A stretch of DNA of 64,000 bases, taken from the NCBI GenBank assembly GCA_038396585.1, contig CP121691.1, forward strand, positions 1,240,001 through 1,304,000, in the 5' to 3' direction. The notes beneath the pieces are model-generated. The model saw nothing but the letters and a program-made list of their open reading frames with translations. It had not been told where the DNA came from and did no database searches. How positions within the stretch are numbered: the stretch's first letter is position 1; the number at the start of each line of letters is the position of its first letter. This document shows, one piece after another, positions 1 to 9,830 of this stretch. The DNA comes from Vallitaleaceae bacterium 9-2. Its GTDB lineage: Bacteria; Bacillota; Clostridia; Lachnospirales; Vallitaleaceae. The position numbers were made by a program, and so were the translations under genes.

Positions 1-112
1 ACGCCATATTTTAACCAAAAAAAGTCCTAAGACAAAGAGAAATCTTAGACAAGCAACTATGATGGATTCATCAAATGAAAAGGTAATTAAGAAATTATTA
101 CCATATCTATAA
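1..112 (+). CDS. rpmI: 50S ribosomal protein L35 (3' part only)
   Basis: The frame open from base 2 encodes the last 36 residues of L35, recognised by the [19 protein letters not shown] stretch typical of this very basic 65-residue large-subunit protein. The 5' part lies outside the window. The gene ends 21 bp before rplT, matching the conserved infC-rpmI-rplT order, so the two are cotranscribed. The C-terminus (VIKKLLPYL) is complete. Confidence 0.95.
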   Translation, partial: RHILTKKSPKTKRNLRQATMMDSSNEKVIKKLLPYL

Positions 113-133
113 TAATCGATTGGAGGTTTAAAC

Positions 134-493
134 ATGGCAAGAATTAAAGGTGCGATGCACACAAAGAAAAGACGTAATCGTGTATTAAAGTTAGCTAAAG
201 GATATAGAGGCGCTAAGAGCAAACAATTTAGAACAGCTAAACAAGCCGTTATGAAGTCTGGCGTATATTCATATGTAGGTCGTCGTCTTAAGAAAAGAGA
301 CTTCCGTAAATTATGGATTGCTCGTATTAATGCAGCAACACGTGCTAACGGAATGAGCTATTCAACATTTATGCATGGATTAAAATTAGCTGGAATCGAA
401 ATTAACCGTAAGATGTTAGCAGAAATGGCTGTCAATGATCAAGCGGCTTTTACATCTCTTGTTGAGACAGCAAAAGGAAAAGTTAACGCATAA
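134..493 (+). CDS. rplT: 50S ribosomal protein L20
   Basis: A 119-residue protein of full family length. It begins [20 protein letters not shown], the L20 signature, with the long basic N-terminal tail that threads into 23S rRNA and a globular C-terminal domain. L20 is essential for early 50S assembly and in many Firmicutes represses its own infC-rpmI-rplT operon. The ATG follows a TTGGAGG ribosome binding site at about 120-126. A terminator hairpin follows 25 bp after the stop, so this is the operon end. Confidence 0.98.
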   Translation: MARIKGAMHTKKRRNRVLKLAKGYRGAKSKQFRTAKQAVMKSGVYSYVGRRLKKRDFRKLWIARINAATRANGMSYSTFMHGLKLAGIEINRKMLAEMAVNDQAAFTSLVETAKGKVNA

Positions 494-517
494 GTTTAAA
501 TAAAATGTGTCCTATAA

Positions 518-558
518 AAGGCAATTCTATGGTTAAGGCTATGGAATTGTCTTTTTTT
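518..558 (+). terminator. Rho-independent terminator after rplT
   Basis: Arms AAGGCAATTCTAT (518-530) and ATGGAATTGTC (541-551) pair with G-U wobbles around a short loop, followed by seven T. It closes the ribosomal protein operon. The next ~190 bp to the ABC permease hold no gene; a perfect 14-bp palindrome (TGATAATATTATCA) lies at 681-694, and I cannot assign a promoter with confidence. Confidence 0.85.
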
Positions 559-745
559 AAAAAAAAATTAGTAAATTTGAAACTTTTTCACGTGATCATA
601 CGTCTTATAGTAGAAGGCTTTGATAAATTATTAAAAGTGGATTAAAAAATCACAAAGGCATATGAAAGAAGCCTATTATATGATAATATTATCAGAGGTT
701 TGAGTATAAAAATATATAAATGTGTGAAGAAAAGAGGTAAGTGGT

Positions 746-2146
746 GTGAGAATTTTAAAACATGGGTTTTTAAGTTTAGTTAGAAAACCGGCAAAAGTAT
801 TAATGATTTTTGCAATATTATTTGTTGTATTTAGTCTGCTGTTTACAGGTGTCATCATTCAAAACAGTATTGATGAGTCAAAGGTGTTTATACGAAAACA
901 GCTAGGTGCAGCAGTTGAATATAAGGCAGATTATCAGAAGGCATACAGTGAAGAGCTTGAAGAGGAAGAATATATGAAGTTGCAGCTATCAAAAACAGTT
1001 GCAGAAGACATTGCAAAAGATCCGGTTGTTCAGCAAGTCTATTATTCCAACTCTAACTCGCTCATGAGCAAAGAATTAAAGACGGCGGAGTATTGGGAGC
1101 GTGACGGTCAAAAAGAATATTATGACAATACATACATTGATGAAGACGGTAATGAAATCAAAGACAATGTATACTTCCAATTAAATGGAGGAAATGTTGC
1201 TGAACCCCTTGAATTTTCCGAAGGAGATTATTACTTGGTGGATGGAGAGTTCCCGACCCAAGATCAAGTAAAAGAAGGCTATCCCTATGTTTTAATTACG
1301 CGTGAGCTTGCAGAACGTAATAATTTTGTGACGGGTGATCTTATTGAATTGTTTGACTGGGAAGAAAACACATATGACCTTGAAATCGTAGGAATATATG
1401 ATGGTATTCAAGAAGGACATATGGGCAATAACCTTTTTGTGTCCTATGAATTTATTCGTGAAATGAATATGAATATGTATCCTGATGATGAAGAGATGAT
1501 GGAATACGTAAACCGTATTATTTTCATGTTAGCTGACCCACTAGAAGTTGACGGTTTTGTTGAACGTAACACGAGCAAATTACCATCAGAATATAACTAT
1601 CTTGATGCGGCAACAACACAATTTGATACCTTGACAAAACCTTTGGATTTAATTTCTCTTATTGCATCCTTACTTATCTGGGTTGTCTTTGGCGCCGGAA
1701 TTATCATTATTATAGCTATCGTTAGTATCTTTGTCCGTGACCGTAAGTTTGAAGTGGGGCTATTGCTTTCAAGCGGTGAATCAAAGCTACGTATTGTTAT
1801 GCAGTTTATTTATGAGATTTTATGTATTGGACTGGTAGCCTTTGTATTAGCTATTTTGATGAGTAATATCTCCAGTGCATTTGTCAGTGATTGGATTGTA
1901 GAAAATCAGCTGGTTGAAGAAGAAGCAGCACCGGGAAGTAGAGATGATATGTATTTTGGATATTATGATACGAATGTATTTGGTGATGTGGATATGAATA
2001 ATATCGCAGAAGACTTTAATGTATCGATGAATCAAGAAGTTATTTTGAAATTGTTTGTGATTAATATTGCATTACTAATCTTTGCAAGTTTAGTTCCGTT
2101 GTCGATTATAATGATGTTTAATCCAAGGCAAGTACTGCAAGACTAA
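746..2146 (+). CDS. ABC transporter permease, FtsX/MacB-like
   Basis: A 466-residue membrane protein. One membrane segment lies near residues 17-38, followed by a large acidic extracytoplasmic region (about 40-300). Three more membrane segments lie at about 303-330, 350-372 and 435-458. This 1+3 topology, with a charged linker after the second segment (FVRDRKFEVGLLLSSGESK), is the FtsX/MacB permease fold used in lipoprotein, peptide or stress-sensing systems rather than nutrient uptake. The start is GTG at 746 with AAGAGG upstream; no ATG fits better. The ATPase gene follows after about 5-14 bp, so they form one transporter. The substrate is unknown. The link to a PASTA protein downstream hints at a cell-envelope role (inference). 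Confidence 0.85.
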   Translation: MRILKHGFLSLVRKPAKVLMIFAILFVVFSLLFTGVIIQNSIDESKVFIRKQLGAAVEYKADYQKAYSEELEEEEYMKLQLSKTVAEDIAKDPVVQQVYYSNSNSLMSKELKTAEYWERDGQKEYYDNTYIDEDGNEIKDNVYFQLNGGNVAEPLEFSEGDYYLVDGEFPTQDQVKEGYPYVLITRELAERNNFVTGDLIELFDWEENTYDLEIVGIYDGIQEGHMGNNLFVSYEFIREMNMNMYPDDEEMMEYVNRIIFMLADPLEVDGFVERNTSKLPSEYNYLDAATTQFDTLTKPLDLISLIASLLIWVVFGAGIIIIIAIVSIFVRDRKFEVGLLLSSGESKLRIVMQFIYEILCIGLVAFVLAILMSNISSAFVSDWIVENQLVEEEAAPGSRDDMYFGYYDTNVFGDVDMNNIAEDFNVSMNQEVILKLFVINIALLIFASLVPLSIIMMFNPRQVLQD

Positions 2147-2160
2147 GGGGGATGAAGAAG

Positions 2161-2859
2161 ATGGCACAAGAAAAAGAAATACAATTTGAATTAAAAGATA
2201 TTAGTTATAGTTATATAGATGGTGGTAAAAAACGTGTTATTCTCAATGGTTTATCCTATGCCTTTGAAAAGGGAAAGTTCTACACGATTTTAGGTCCATC
2301 AGGTTCAGGAAAGAGTACACTTCTAGCGTTGGCAAGTGCTCTTGATAAGCCCGAATCCGGTCGTATTGAATACGAAGGTCAAGATATTCAAAAGATTGGA
2401 TTCACAAAATATCGACGAAACTGCATGGCGATTATTTTCCAAAAATATAACTTAACGGACTACCTTAATGGGGTTGAAAATGTTGAATCCAGTTTTTATA
2501 TTACGGATAAAAAAGCACCACCAAATAAAAAAGAGCTTTCATATAAGATATTAAGTAGTGTAGGGATTGTTCAATCTAAAGCAGATCGTCGGGTTAACAA
2601 ACTTTCCGGTGGAGAGCAGCAAAGGGTGGCTATAGCTAGAGCCCTAGCAAAAGACGTCTCCTTGGTTTTTGGTGATGAGCCGACGGGCGCACTAGATACC
2701 GCGACATCACATGAAGTTATTGAATTATTTAAGCGATTATCAAAAGAGTATGGCAAGACGATTATTCTTGTAACGCACTCCGATGAAGTTGCTGCATCTT
2801 CAGATATTGCATTACGTTTGCATGAGGGAAAACTGGAAGAGATGAAAGGAAACGCCTAA
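2161..2859 (+). CDS. ABC transporter ATP-binding protein (LolD/MacB type)
   Basis: About 232 residues with the full nucleotide-binding set: Walker A GPSGSGKST near residue 45, signature LSGGEQQR near 149, Walker B LVFGDEPTGAL near 168 and the switch His in ILVTHSDE. The GDEPTGALD form is typical of the LolD/MacB/FtsE group that pairs with FtsX-like permeases such as the one just upstream. An ATG at 2152 is also possible, but the AAGGGGG site at 2145-2151 abuts it, whereas ATG 2161 has a normal 9-nt spacing. The stop overlaps the next start (TAATG), showing translational coupling with the PASTA protein. Confidence 0.9.
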   Translation: MAQEKEIQFELKDISYSYIDGGKKRVILNGLSYAFEKGKFYTILGPSGSGKSTLLALASALDKPESGRIEYEGQDIQKIGFTKYRRNCMAIIFQKYNLTDYLNGVENVESSFYITDKKAPPNKKELSYKILSSVGIVQSKADRRVNKLSGGEQQRVAIARALAKDVSLVFGDEPTGALDTATSHEVIELFKRLSKEYGKTIILVTHSDEVAASSDIALRLHEGKLEEMKGNA

Positions 2860-5366
2860 TGTCAAAAGAACCTGGAAAAAAGAGTTTTTTAGACGAATTT
2901 TCTGAGCCGAAGCCTGAAAGCTTCGGCGAAGAAGTTTTTGTCGCCAATAAAAGAAATTATAAACCGATTATTATCGGAGGTTCCATAGGTATCGTCATTG
3001 TGATTATTCTTCTCTATTTCTTAGTCTTTAGAGGTGTTGAAGTTCCTGATATGAGTGAATGGAACGTCGGTCAGGTTAAAGAATGGACCGAAAAAAACAA
3101 AGTCACCTTAATTGCCAAACAGGCGTTTAATCTAGAAATAGACAATGATTATGTCGTAGAGCAAAGTGTAGCTCCAGGAGAGCGGATACGAAAAGGAAAA
3201 GAGCTTGAAGTTATTTTTTCTAAGGGAGCCGATCCAGAAGAAAAAATTCAAATGATTGACCTTGATAATGCTACTTATCCCGAGATTCAACAATGGGTAG
3301 AAGACAATCATTTGACAGGGGTCACGATCAAACGAGAAAATAGTGAAACCGTTGAAGCGGATGCCGTTATTGAATATAAAATTATTGATGGATCTGAAGA
3401 CGACTTTTTACGTAAAAATCGTGTACGTATTACTGTTTCACGAGGACCTGAAGAAGTCTCAGATGTTATAAAAATCAAAGATTTCTACCGATCCACAAAA
3501 AATGAAGTGAATAAATGGGCAGAGGAAAATGATATTCTTGTATCTTTTTCAGAAGAAGAGAGTGAATATGTTGAAGCAGGGCTTGTTATTCGCCAAAGTG
3601 TTAAGGGTGGAGAAGAGATGCCAAGAAAAGACACGTTGGAAGTCGTAATCTCTCTTGGTGAATCCGTAGAACTCCCTGACTTTGTTGGGTTGACATCTTC
3701 AGAAGCCTCTAGTTTAGCTGGACTAAAAAATATTCAGATTTTTGTTCGAGAGGTAGACAGTACACGTGATTCTGGTCTTGTGGTATCTCAGGATTTAGAA
3801 CCGGGAACGTCAATACTTAGTGATGAAATTGTTACGCTAAAAGTCTCAAAAGGTAATGCGAGTGTTCCAAGTTTTGTAAACCTTGATAAACAATCTGCAG
3901 AAGTCTTAGCCCAGTCAATGGATATAAAGGTCATCTTTAAAGAGGTGGAAACTGTAGATAAAACCAATGAGACTATTTTATCTCAAAGCATAAAAAAAGG
4001 TGCAATGATTGACGAAAGTGATACAGTTATTCTTGAAGTGGCTAAAAACTCAGGCGTTCAAGTAATTGATATGACTGAGATGTCGAAGTTTGAAGCGGAA
4101 CTTTGGGCTACTCAAAATGAGATTTCATTGACTTTTATTGAACGTTATAGTGACCAATATCCATTTGATACACTTTTTGGTCAAAGTGTGGTTGAGGGCA
4201 TCATACCGGCAGGAGAGCAAATGTATGTCTATCAATCCTTAGGCAAAATAACTATTGATAATTTTAAAGGGAAAAGCCGTCTGGAACTTCTTGACTGGCA
4301 GAAAAATATTAATTCTAAAGGGGGCAATGTATTAGTAACCTATGAATACGTTGTCGATACGAATGAAACCCGAGGAACCATTTTAGAGCAATCCATCAAA
4401 GAAGACTATATTGCATTAAATGCTATTGTTCATGTTGAAGTCTCAGGGACAGATAATGGTGTAATTGTACCGAAGATGGCATCATGGGACAAAGCTGAAA
4501 TAGAAGCTTGGTGTGAACGTAACGATGTTCCTGTTCGCTTTGAAGAATACTATGATGAAGATGAACCGGCAGGTGAAATTATTTCACAAAATTACCGTGA
4601 AAAGCAAATTCCAAAGGATGAGCAACTTGTAATCCGCATCTCACTCGGACCATTGGGAATTCCGGATTTTGTTGGCAAAGGACGTCTTTCTTTATTAGAA
4701 TGGGTTAATGAGGTAAACTCAAAAGGCGCAGATATCGAAGTGGACTTTAGCACAGTAAAAAATACTACAGAACCAAAAGGAACGATACTTTATCAGTCCG
4801 AGCGTGAAGAATATATTGATTTAGATGAAGAGATTGATGTAAAGATTTCCGGATTTGACGGAGGAACCTTTGTCCGTGACTTGACAGATTTATCTCTTGA
4901 TGAAGCTGTAGCATGGTGTGCGGAGAATAAGATTGCTTTTGATATCGATAAAGTATATCATAGTACTGCAGATAAAGATATTGTAGTCGATCAAAGTTAT
5001 AGCAATGATTACTTACCTATCGGAAAAACTTTAGTTATTGAAATATCTCAGGGGAAAGTACCTGTAGAAGATTTCACAGGAGAAAAAGTAAGTAAAATCC
5101 TAGAATGGCAAAAAGAAGTTAACCGCGAAGGGGCAAAGATTGATTTGGACTTTAATCGTTCATATGATAAAGACGATATTATTGTAGATCAATCGCCAAG
5201 TGGAGGTTATGCGGATGTTGGAGATGACATAAGAGTAACGCTTGAAGCGTTGCCTGAACCTGAGCCGACACCGGAACCAACACCAGAGCCAACGCCAGAG
5301 CCGGATCCGGAAGTGACGCCAACACCTGAACCGGAGGTTACGCCGGAACCGGAAACAACGCCTTAA
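2859..5366 (+). CDS. Membrane-anchored multi-PASTA protein without kinase domain
   Basis: 835 residues. A cytoplasmic N-terminus of about 35 residues is followed by one membrane helix (about 38-58) and then a long outer region. I count about eleven PASTA-like repeats of 62-70 residues (about 60-790), each ending in a pattern such as VVEQSxxxGxxIxxGxxLxVxxSxG. The tail is rich in PTPEP/PEVTPEP and is probably a wall-spanning spacer. PASTA domains bind muropeptides or lipid II in PrkC/Stk1 kinases and some penicillin-binding proteins, but neither a kinase nor a transpeptidase domain is present here. The later repeats alternate between two subtypes (AWCxxN and LLEWQKEVN), which suggests growth by two-repeat duplication. 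It is translationally coupled to the ABC ATPase. Function unknown; a peptidoglycan-sensing or anchoring partner of the exporter is the simplest inference. Confidence 0.85.
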   Translation: MSKEPGKKSFLDEFSEPKPESFGEEVFVANKRNYKPIIIGGSIGIVIVIILLYFLVFRGVEVPDMSEWNVGQVKEWTEKNKVTLIAKQAFNLEIDNDYVVEQSVAPGERIRKGKELEVIFSKGADPEEKIQMIDLDNATYPEIQQWVEDNHLTGVTIKRENSETVEADAVIEYKIIDGSEDDFLRKNRVRITVSRGPEEVSDVIKIKDFYRSTKNEVNKWAEENDILVSFSEEESEYVEAGLVIRQSVKGGEEMPRKDTLEVVISLGESVELPDFVGLTSSEASSLAGLKNIQIFVREVDSTRDSGLVVSQDLEPGTSILSDEIVTLKVSKGNASVPSFVNLDKQSAEVLAQSMDIKVIFKEVETVDKTNETILSQSIKKGAMIDESDTVILEVAKNSGVQVIDMTEMSKFEAELWATQNEISLTFIERYSDQYPFDTLFGQSVVEGIIPAGEQMYVYQSLGKITIDNFKGKSRLELLDWQKNINSKGGNVLVTYEYVVDTNETRGTILEQSIKEDYIALNAIVHVEVSGTDNGVIVPKMASWDKAEIEAWCERNDVPVRFEEYYDEDEPAGEIISQNYREKQIPKDEQLVIRISLGPLGIPDFVGKGRLSLLEWVNEVNSKGADIEVDFSTVKNTTEPKGTILYQSEREEYIDLDEEIDVKISGFDGGTFVRDLTDLSLDEAVAWCAENKIAFDIDKVYHSTADKDIVVDQSYSNDYLPIGKTLVIEISQGKVPVEDFTGEKVSKILEWQKEVNREGAKIDLDFNRSYDKDDIIVDQSPSGGYADVGDDIRVTLEALPEPEPTPEPTPEPTPEPDPEVTPTPEPEVTPEPETTP

Positions 5367-5387
5367 ATTAAAATATCAAGAATTATT

Positions 5388-5439
5388 GACAGACAATCTT
5401 AAAAAAATGTGAAAAAAGGTTGTCTGTCTTCCTTTTTTT
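5388..5439 (+). terminator. Rho-independent terminator after the PASTA gene
   Basis: Arms GACAGACAATC (5388-5398) and GGTTGTCTGTC (5418-5428) pair over 11 bp with one G-U. A pyrimidine run ending in seven T follows. Confidence 0.88.
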
Positions 5440-5448
5440 AGCTATAAT
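5420..5448 (+). promoter_or_regulatory. Promoter of ackA overlapping the upstream terminator
   Basis: A -35-like TTGTCT (5420-5425) lies 17 bp from a perfect TATAAT (5443-5448). The -35 falls inside the right arm of the preceding terminator, so the two elements share bases. The leader to the ackA start is about 80 nt. Confidence 0.6.
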
Positions 5449-5535
5449 AAAGGTGTTGTGCATAAATAAAATTTTGTTCGTCAATTTTTGACGTCGAACC
5501 AACAATAAATAAAATAAGAAATAGGAGTATTGCCA

Positions 5536-6732
5536 ATGAAAGTTTTAGTTATTAATTGTGGAAGTTCTTCACTCAAGTATCAGTTGTTAGACATGAAAGA
5601 TCAATCTTTATTAGCGATCGGCCTTTGTGACCGTATCGGTTTGGATGGGTCAATGATTAAACATGAGCCTGTAGGAAAAGATAAAGTAAAATTATCAGTT
5701 CCAATGCCAACATACAAAGATGCGGTAGAAGCAGTTATTAGTGCATTATTGTCTAAAGAGCATGGTGTAATTGAATCAATGGATGAGATCTCAGCTGTTG
5801 GACACCGTGTCGTTCATGGTGCTGAATACTTTACGAATTCTGTACTTATTACAGATGAAGTTCTAGATACGTTACGTGAATGCTCAGAACTTGCACCATT
5901 ACATAACCCAGCGAACATTTTGGGAATAGAACTTTTCCAAGAGATTCTTCCAAATGTACCGATGGTAGGTGTGTTTGATACAGCATTCCATCAAACAATG
6001 CCTGAAAAAGCATATTTATACGCAATACCATATGAATACTATAAAAAACATAAAATCCGTCGTTACGGTTTCCACGGAACATCACACAAATATGTGTCAC
6101 AACGTGTGGCTGAGATCTTGGACAAAGACGTTAAAGATTTAAAGACAGTTGTTTGTCACTTAGGAAATGGTGCAAGTCTATGTGCTGTTGATGGTGGGAA
6201 ATCAGTGGATACGACAATGGGATTAACACCACTTGAAGGACTTATGATGGGAACACGTAGTGGAGACATCGATCCTGCTATTATTCAATTCTTAGCTAAA
6301 AAAGAAAACATGGAACTTGACGAAGTTATTAATGTTTTAAACAAAAAATCAGGTGCGCTTGGTGTATATATGGAATCAAGTGACTTTAGAGTTATCGAAG
6401 ATGCTATTGAAGAAGGAGACAAACAAGCACGTCTTACAATGGATATCTTTGAATACCGTGTTGCAAAATATATTGGATCCTATGCAGTTGCTATGGGTGG
6501 ATTAGATGTTGTTGCATTTGCTGGTGGTCTTGGTGAGAACTACCCATTAATGCGTACAAATATCTGTAATTACTTAAAGTTCTTAGGATGTAAGATTAAT
6601 GTCGAAGACAATCAATTCCGTAGCAAAGAGCGTGTGTTCTCAACAGATGACTCAAGTGTTGTTGCAATGGTTGTTCCTACCAATGAAGAATTGATGATTG
6701 CACGCGAAACATTTGAAATCGTTAGCGAATAA
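5536..6732 (+). CDS. ackA: Acetate kinase
   Basis: 398 residues, the normal length. It begins [17 protein letters not shown], the ASKHA phosphate-binding segment of acetate kinases. GHRVVHGAE, a catalytic-region [11 protein letters not shown], the [12 protein letters not shown] loop, [27 protein letters not shown] and FAGGLGEN are all present. It makes ATP from acetyl phosphate in fermentation. The start chosen is ATG 5536, 8 nt after AGGAG; an in-frame TTG at 5530 is too close to that site. No phosphotransacetylase gene is adjacent. It is monocistronic, between a terminator and a large inverted repeat. Confidence 0.98.
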   Translation: MKVLVINCGSSSLKYQLLDMKDQSLLAIGLCDRIGLDGSMIKHEPVGKDKVKLSVPMPTYKDAVEAVISALLSKEHGVIESMDEISAVGHRVVHGAEYFTNSVLITDEVLDTLRECSELAPLHNPANILGIELFQEILPNVPMVGVFDTAFHQTMPEKAYLYAIPYEYYKKHKIRRYGFHGTSHKYVSQRVAEILDKDVKDLKTVVCHLGNGASLCAVDGGKSVDTTMGLTPLEGLMMGTRSGDIDPAIIQFLAKKENMELDEVINVLNKKSGALGVYMESSDFRVIEDAIEEGDKQARLTMDIFEYRVAKYIGSYAVAMGGLDVVAFAGGLGENYPLMRTNICNYLKFLGCKINVEDNQFRSKERVFSTDDSSVVAMVVPTNEELMIARETFEIVSE

Positions 6733-6787
6733 AATAAGTCAGAATACAAACATTATATAAAATATATAATAAAATAGATATAAAGCA

Positions 6788-6850
6788 ATATGCCCCGTCC
6801 TTCCAGAAGTTAGAGCTAAATAAGCTGACTGTTGGAAGGACGGGGCATAT
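6788..6850. terminator. Large inverted repeat between convergent ackA and hydG
   Basis: A perfect 18-bp inverted repeat, from 6788-6805 (ATATGCCCCGTCCTTCCA) to 6833-6850, encloses a 27-nt centre whose edges (GTTAGAGCT / AAGCTGACT) can partly extend the stem. There is no strong T run on either side. Its position between two converging genes suggests a bidirectional transcription barrier or a 3'-end stabilising structure. Confidence 0.7.
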
Positions 6851-6879
6851 GTTATATAAAAGGTTAAGGTGTTAAAAAT

Positions 6880-8265
6880 CTAGAAGTAGAGATCACGCTC
6901 ACCATTGGCAATACGCTCAAGGCGTGCAACCGTATTGGCACGCATTTTTTCACTAGGTATTTTTTCAATGTTTTCAGTGATAACTTGGTTGCCCAATGCT
7001 TTTAAATCTTCATCGCAATAATCTTCTAAGTATTCCTTGAGCGTCATCAGTGCGTTGGGGTGACATAGATTTTGGATAGCTCCTGTTTTGGCAACTTGCA
7101 TAAAACGATCGCCTGTTCTACCGGCACGGTAACAAGCCGTACAATAACTAGGAAGGTAGCCTTTTTCAAGAAGGGATTTGATGATGACTTCATGTGGGCG
7201 TTCATCAGCAAGTTCAAACTGATTTTCTATACGTGCTTCCTCATGATAACCGCCGACATCTGTTTTTGAACCGGCGCTAATTTGGGAGACACCAAGATTA
7301 ATGACTTCTTCTCTAAAGCTGGCCTCTTCACGTGTAGATAGGATAATACCTGTATATGGAACGGCCAAACGTATAATGGCAACAAGTTTTTTAAATTCAG
7401 CATCCGTCACTGCATAAGGCATTTTATTTACATCAACATTGTTGGCTTTTCGAATACGAGGGACACTAATGGTATGTGGACCTACACCAAATGTTTCTTC
7501 AAGATGATCTTTATGCATCATCAAGGCCAAAACCTCAAAACGATAATCATATAAACCAAAGAGTGCGCCGATGCCCACATCATCAATACCACCTTCCATA
7601 GCTCTATCCATTGCGGTTAAGTGATAGAGATAATTTGATTTAGCCCCATGGGGGTGATATTTTTTATAGGTATCTTCATGGTAGGTTTCTTGGAATAGTG
7701 TGTAGGTTCCTATTTCAGCCTCTTTTAATCGGCGGTAGTTTTCAACAGTCGTTGCTGCAATGTTAACATTGATACGGCGAAGAGACGTACCGTCTTGCTT
7801 GCTGTCATATAAAACTTTCATAGCGTTGACCACATAATCAACAGGACAGTTTTCATCGTCTTCACCTGCTTCAAGAACAATACGTTTATGTCCCATTTTA
7901 ATAATTTCTTTTGCTTCTTGCGCAAGTTCTTGATCCGACAGCTTTTTGCGATGCAAATTGTTTGAACATTTATAACCGCAATAGAGACATCCATTGGTAC
8001 AGTAGTTTGAGATATATAGCGGAGCAAACATAACAATACGGTTTCCATAGATACTTTGCTTGATTTTTTTTGCGGCATGATAGATTTCATCTAGGTGAGC
8101 TGGGTCTGTTACGCGAAGGAGCGTAGCAACTTCAGTCATATCTAAACCTTGAGATTTCAAAGATTTTTGAACGATAGAAGTCACTTCCTCATATGTCGGA
8201 AGTGTGTGATTGCTTAAAAGTTGGTGGATCTTAGCTTCATCAATAAATTTTTTTTGTGTGTTCAT
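6880..8265 (-). CDS. hydG: [FeFe]-hydrogenase H-cluster maturase HydG
   Basis: 461 residues, full length. It is a radical-SAM tyrosine lyase that cleaves tyrosine to make the CO and CN ligands of the hydrogenase H-cluster. The radical-SAM cluster motif Cx3Cx2C is at C89/C93/C96 (CTNGCLYC). The second-cluster motif Cx2Cx22C is at C375/C378/C401, which separates HydG from the related ThiH and HydE. It lies 22 bp downstream of hydF in the same direction, with an AGGAAAGGA ribosome site. HydE, the third maturase, is not in this window. The hydrogenases it serves are probably those encoded about 15-19 kb away. Confidence 0.96.
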   Translation of the reverse strand: MNTQKKFIDEAKIHQLLSNHTLPTYEEVTSIVQKSLKSQGLDMTEVATLLRVTDPAHLDEIYHAAKKIKQSIYGNRIVMFAPLYISNYCTNGCLYCGYKCSNNLHRKKLSDQELAQEAKEIIKMGHKRIVLEAGEDDENCPVDYVVNAMKVLYDSKQDGTSLRRINVNIAATTVENYRRLKEAEIGTYTLFQETYHEDTYKKYHPHGAKSNYLYHLTAMDRAMEGGIDDVGIGALFGLYDYRFEVLALMMHKDHLEETFGVGPHTISVPRIRKANNVDVNKMPYAVTDAEFKKLVAIIRLAVPYTGIILSTREEASFREEVINLGVSQISAGSKTDVGGYHEEARIENQFELADERPHEVIIKSLLEKGYLPSYCTACYRAGRTGDRFMQVAKTGAIQNLCHPNALMTLKEYLEDYCDEDLKALGNQVITENIEKIPSEKMRANTVARLERIANGERDLYF

Positions 8266-8287
8266 AATATTCCTTTCCTATGACAAT

Positions 8288-9529
8288 TTATTTTGATTCG
8301 TCCCAAATCATTTTGGCTTGAGTAAAAGGTTCTAAGGCACGGTCAAGAATTCCATGAACCTGTGCGATAAGAACACCATAATTTACAATCGGAACACCTT
8401 CTTCCTGTGAAGAATGTATTCGATAATTCATGGCCTTGGAATTGAGCATACATCCACCACAATGAATCACCAATTTGTAGCCGGACAAGTTATCTTTAAA
8501 ACCTACACCGGCGGTGTGTTCAAATTGAAGTTTTTTTCCTGTTGACTGTGTGAGCCAGCGAGGAATTTTTACTGTTCCGATATCATCAGCCTGGCGGTGA
8601 TGGGTACATCCTTCGGCGATGAGAACTTTATCGCCATCTTCCAAACGATTGATCGCTGCAGCGCCTTGAATTAGTGCGTTAAGATCTCCTTTGTGTCGGG
8701 CAAAAAGTATGGAAAAAGATGTGAGTAAAACATCATCGGGAGTTTCCTTGGAGACTTGCTCAAAGGCTTGGGAATCAGTAATGACAAGAGCAGGCTTTGT
8801 ACCAAGTTGCGCCAATGTTGTAGCTAATTCAGTTTCTTTTGTCACGATTGCGATAGCGCCATGGTCTAAAATATCTCGAACAGTTTGCTGCTGGGGGAGG
8901 ATAATTCTACCCTTAGGGGCAGCAGAATCAATAGGAGTTACTAGAACAACAAAATCTCCAGGGTTAATTAAATCGCCGACCAGCTTGTGCGAATGTATTT
9001 CTTGAGGGCTATGTTTAATAATCAAATCCTTGATTGAATCTATGCCTTGACTTGATTGAGCAGAGGCAGTTATAAAAGGGATGTCAAATTTTTGGCTATA
9101 GTCAGTACACTTTTCTTGTAATAGCGTTGAAGCATTGTTGATGGCATCAACCTTATTTAAAATTCCGATACAGGCAATATTGCGTTGTTTTATAGCGTGT
9201 AAAAGTTCAATATCTGATGCATGAAGAGGTTGGTTGATATCAAACACGATTAATGCGACATCTGTTTTTTCAAGAACGTCCATTGTTTTTTTCTGACGGA
9301 GGACGCCAAGAGTACTTTCATCATTGATTCCAGCGGTATCAATGAGAACAACCGGACCGATAGGAAGAATTTCCATAGCTTTGTATACCGGATCGGTAGT
9401 AGTGCCCTTGACTTTAGATACCAAGGCGATATCTTGTCCGGTCATTGCATTAATGAGGCTAGACTTTCCGGCGTTGGTCTGCCCAAAAAAAGCAATATGT
9501 AATCGATTAGAGCGAGGGGTAGTATTCAT
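8288..9529 (-). CDS. hydF: [FeFe]-hydrogenase maturation GTPase HydF
   Basis: 413 residues. An N-terminal TrmE/Era-type GTPase domain has the P-loop GQTNAGKS (residues 16-23), a GTTTDP switch, DTAGI and NKVD. A C-terminal iron-sulfur domain has Cys/His ligands in EGCTHHRQ and HCGGCMLN. HydF is the scaffold on which the 2Fe subcluster is assembled before transfer to the hydrogenase. The start is ATG 9529: AAAGGAG lies 6 nt upstream of it, and two earlier in-frame ATGs overlap that site. It is first in a hydF-hydG operon. The 360 bp upstream hold no gene; a half-match to a Rex site (ATTAACAA) is at 9635-9642. Confidence 0.95.
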   Translation of the reverse strand: MNTTPRSNRLHIAFFGQTNAGKSSLINAMTGQDIALVSKVKGTTTDPVYKAMEILPIGPVVLIDTAGINDESTLGVLRQKKTMDVLEKTDVALIVFDINQPLHASDIELLHAIKQRNIACIGILNKVDAINNASTLLQEKCTDYSQKFDIPFITASAQSSQGIDSIKDLIIKHSPQEIHSHKLVGDLINPGDFVVLVTPIDSAAPKGRIILPQQQTVRDILDHGAIAIVTKETELATTLAQLGTKPALVITDSQAFEQVSKETPDDVLLTSFSILFARHKGDLNALIQGAAAINRLEDGDKVLIAEGCTHHRQADDIGTVKIPRWLTQSTGKKLQFEHTAGVGFKDNLSGYKLVIHCGGCMLNSKAMNYRIHSSQEEGVPIVNYGVLIAQVHGILDRALEPFTQAKMIWDESK

Positions 9530-9830
9530 AAACATCTCCTTTATCATGGATGGTTCATTACAAGATTTTTAAAAAAGGGTATAAAAAAAGCAACAATCTC
9601 ATTGGTAGATTTAATCATCCAAAAAGATGGTTATATTAACAAGGTATCCAGGTTCTTAGAGGGTAAGTCTTTGAAATTGGATTTTGTTATAATTTTAACC
9701 ATATTTTACATCATTTGTTAGGGACTCGTCAAGTGTATTTCGAAGGTTTCTTCATTCCTAGAGGAATAGTTACATTTTGTATAGAATATAGATAAAATGC
9801 GTTCCTATATGTGAGATATTAAATCACTAT

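Noticed and set aside
681-694. Perfect palindrome TGATAATATTATCA as an operator
   Set aside because: Fully AT-rich with no partner regulator or clear promoter; such a palindrome can arise by chance in this composition.
9625-9642. Rex site before hydF
   Set aside because: Only the right half matches; the left half does not, so I did not call it.
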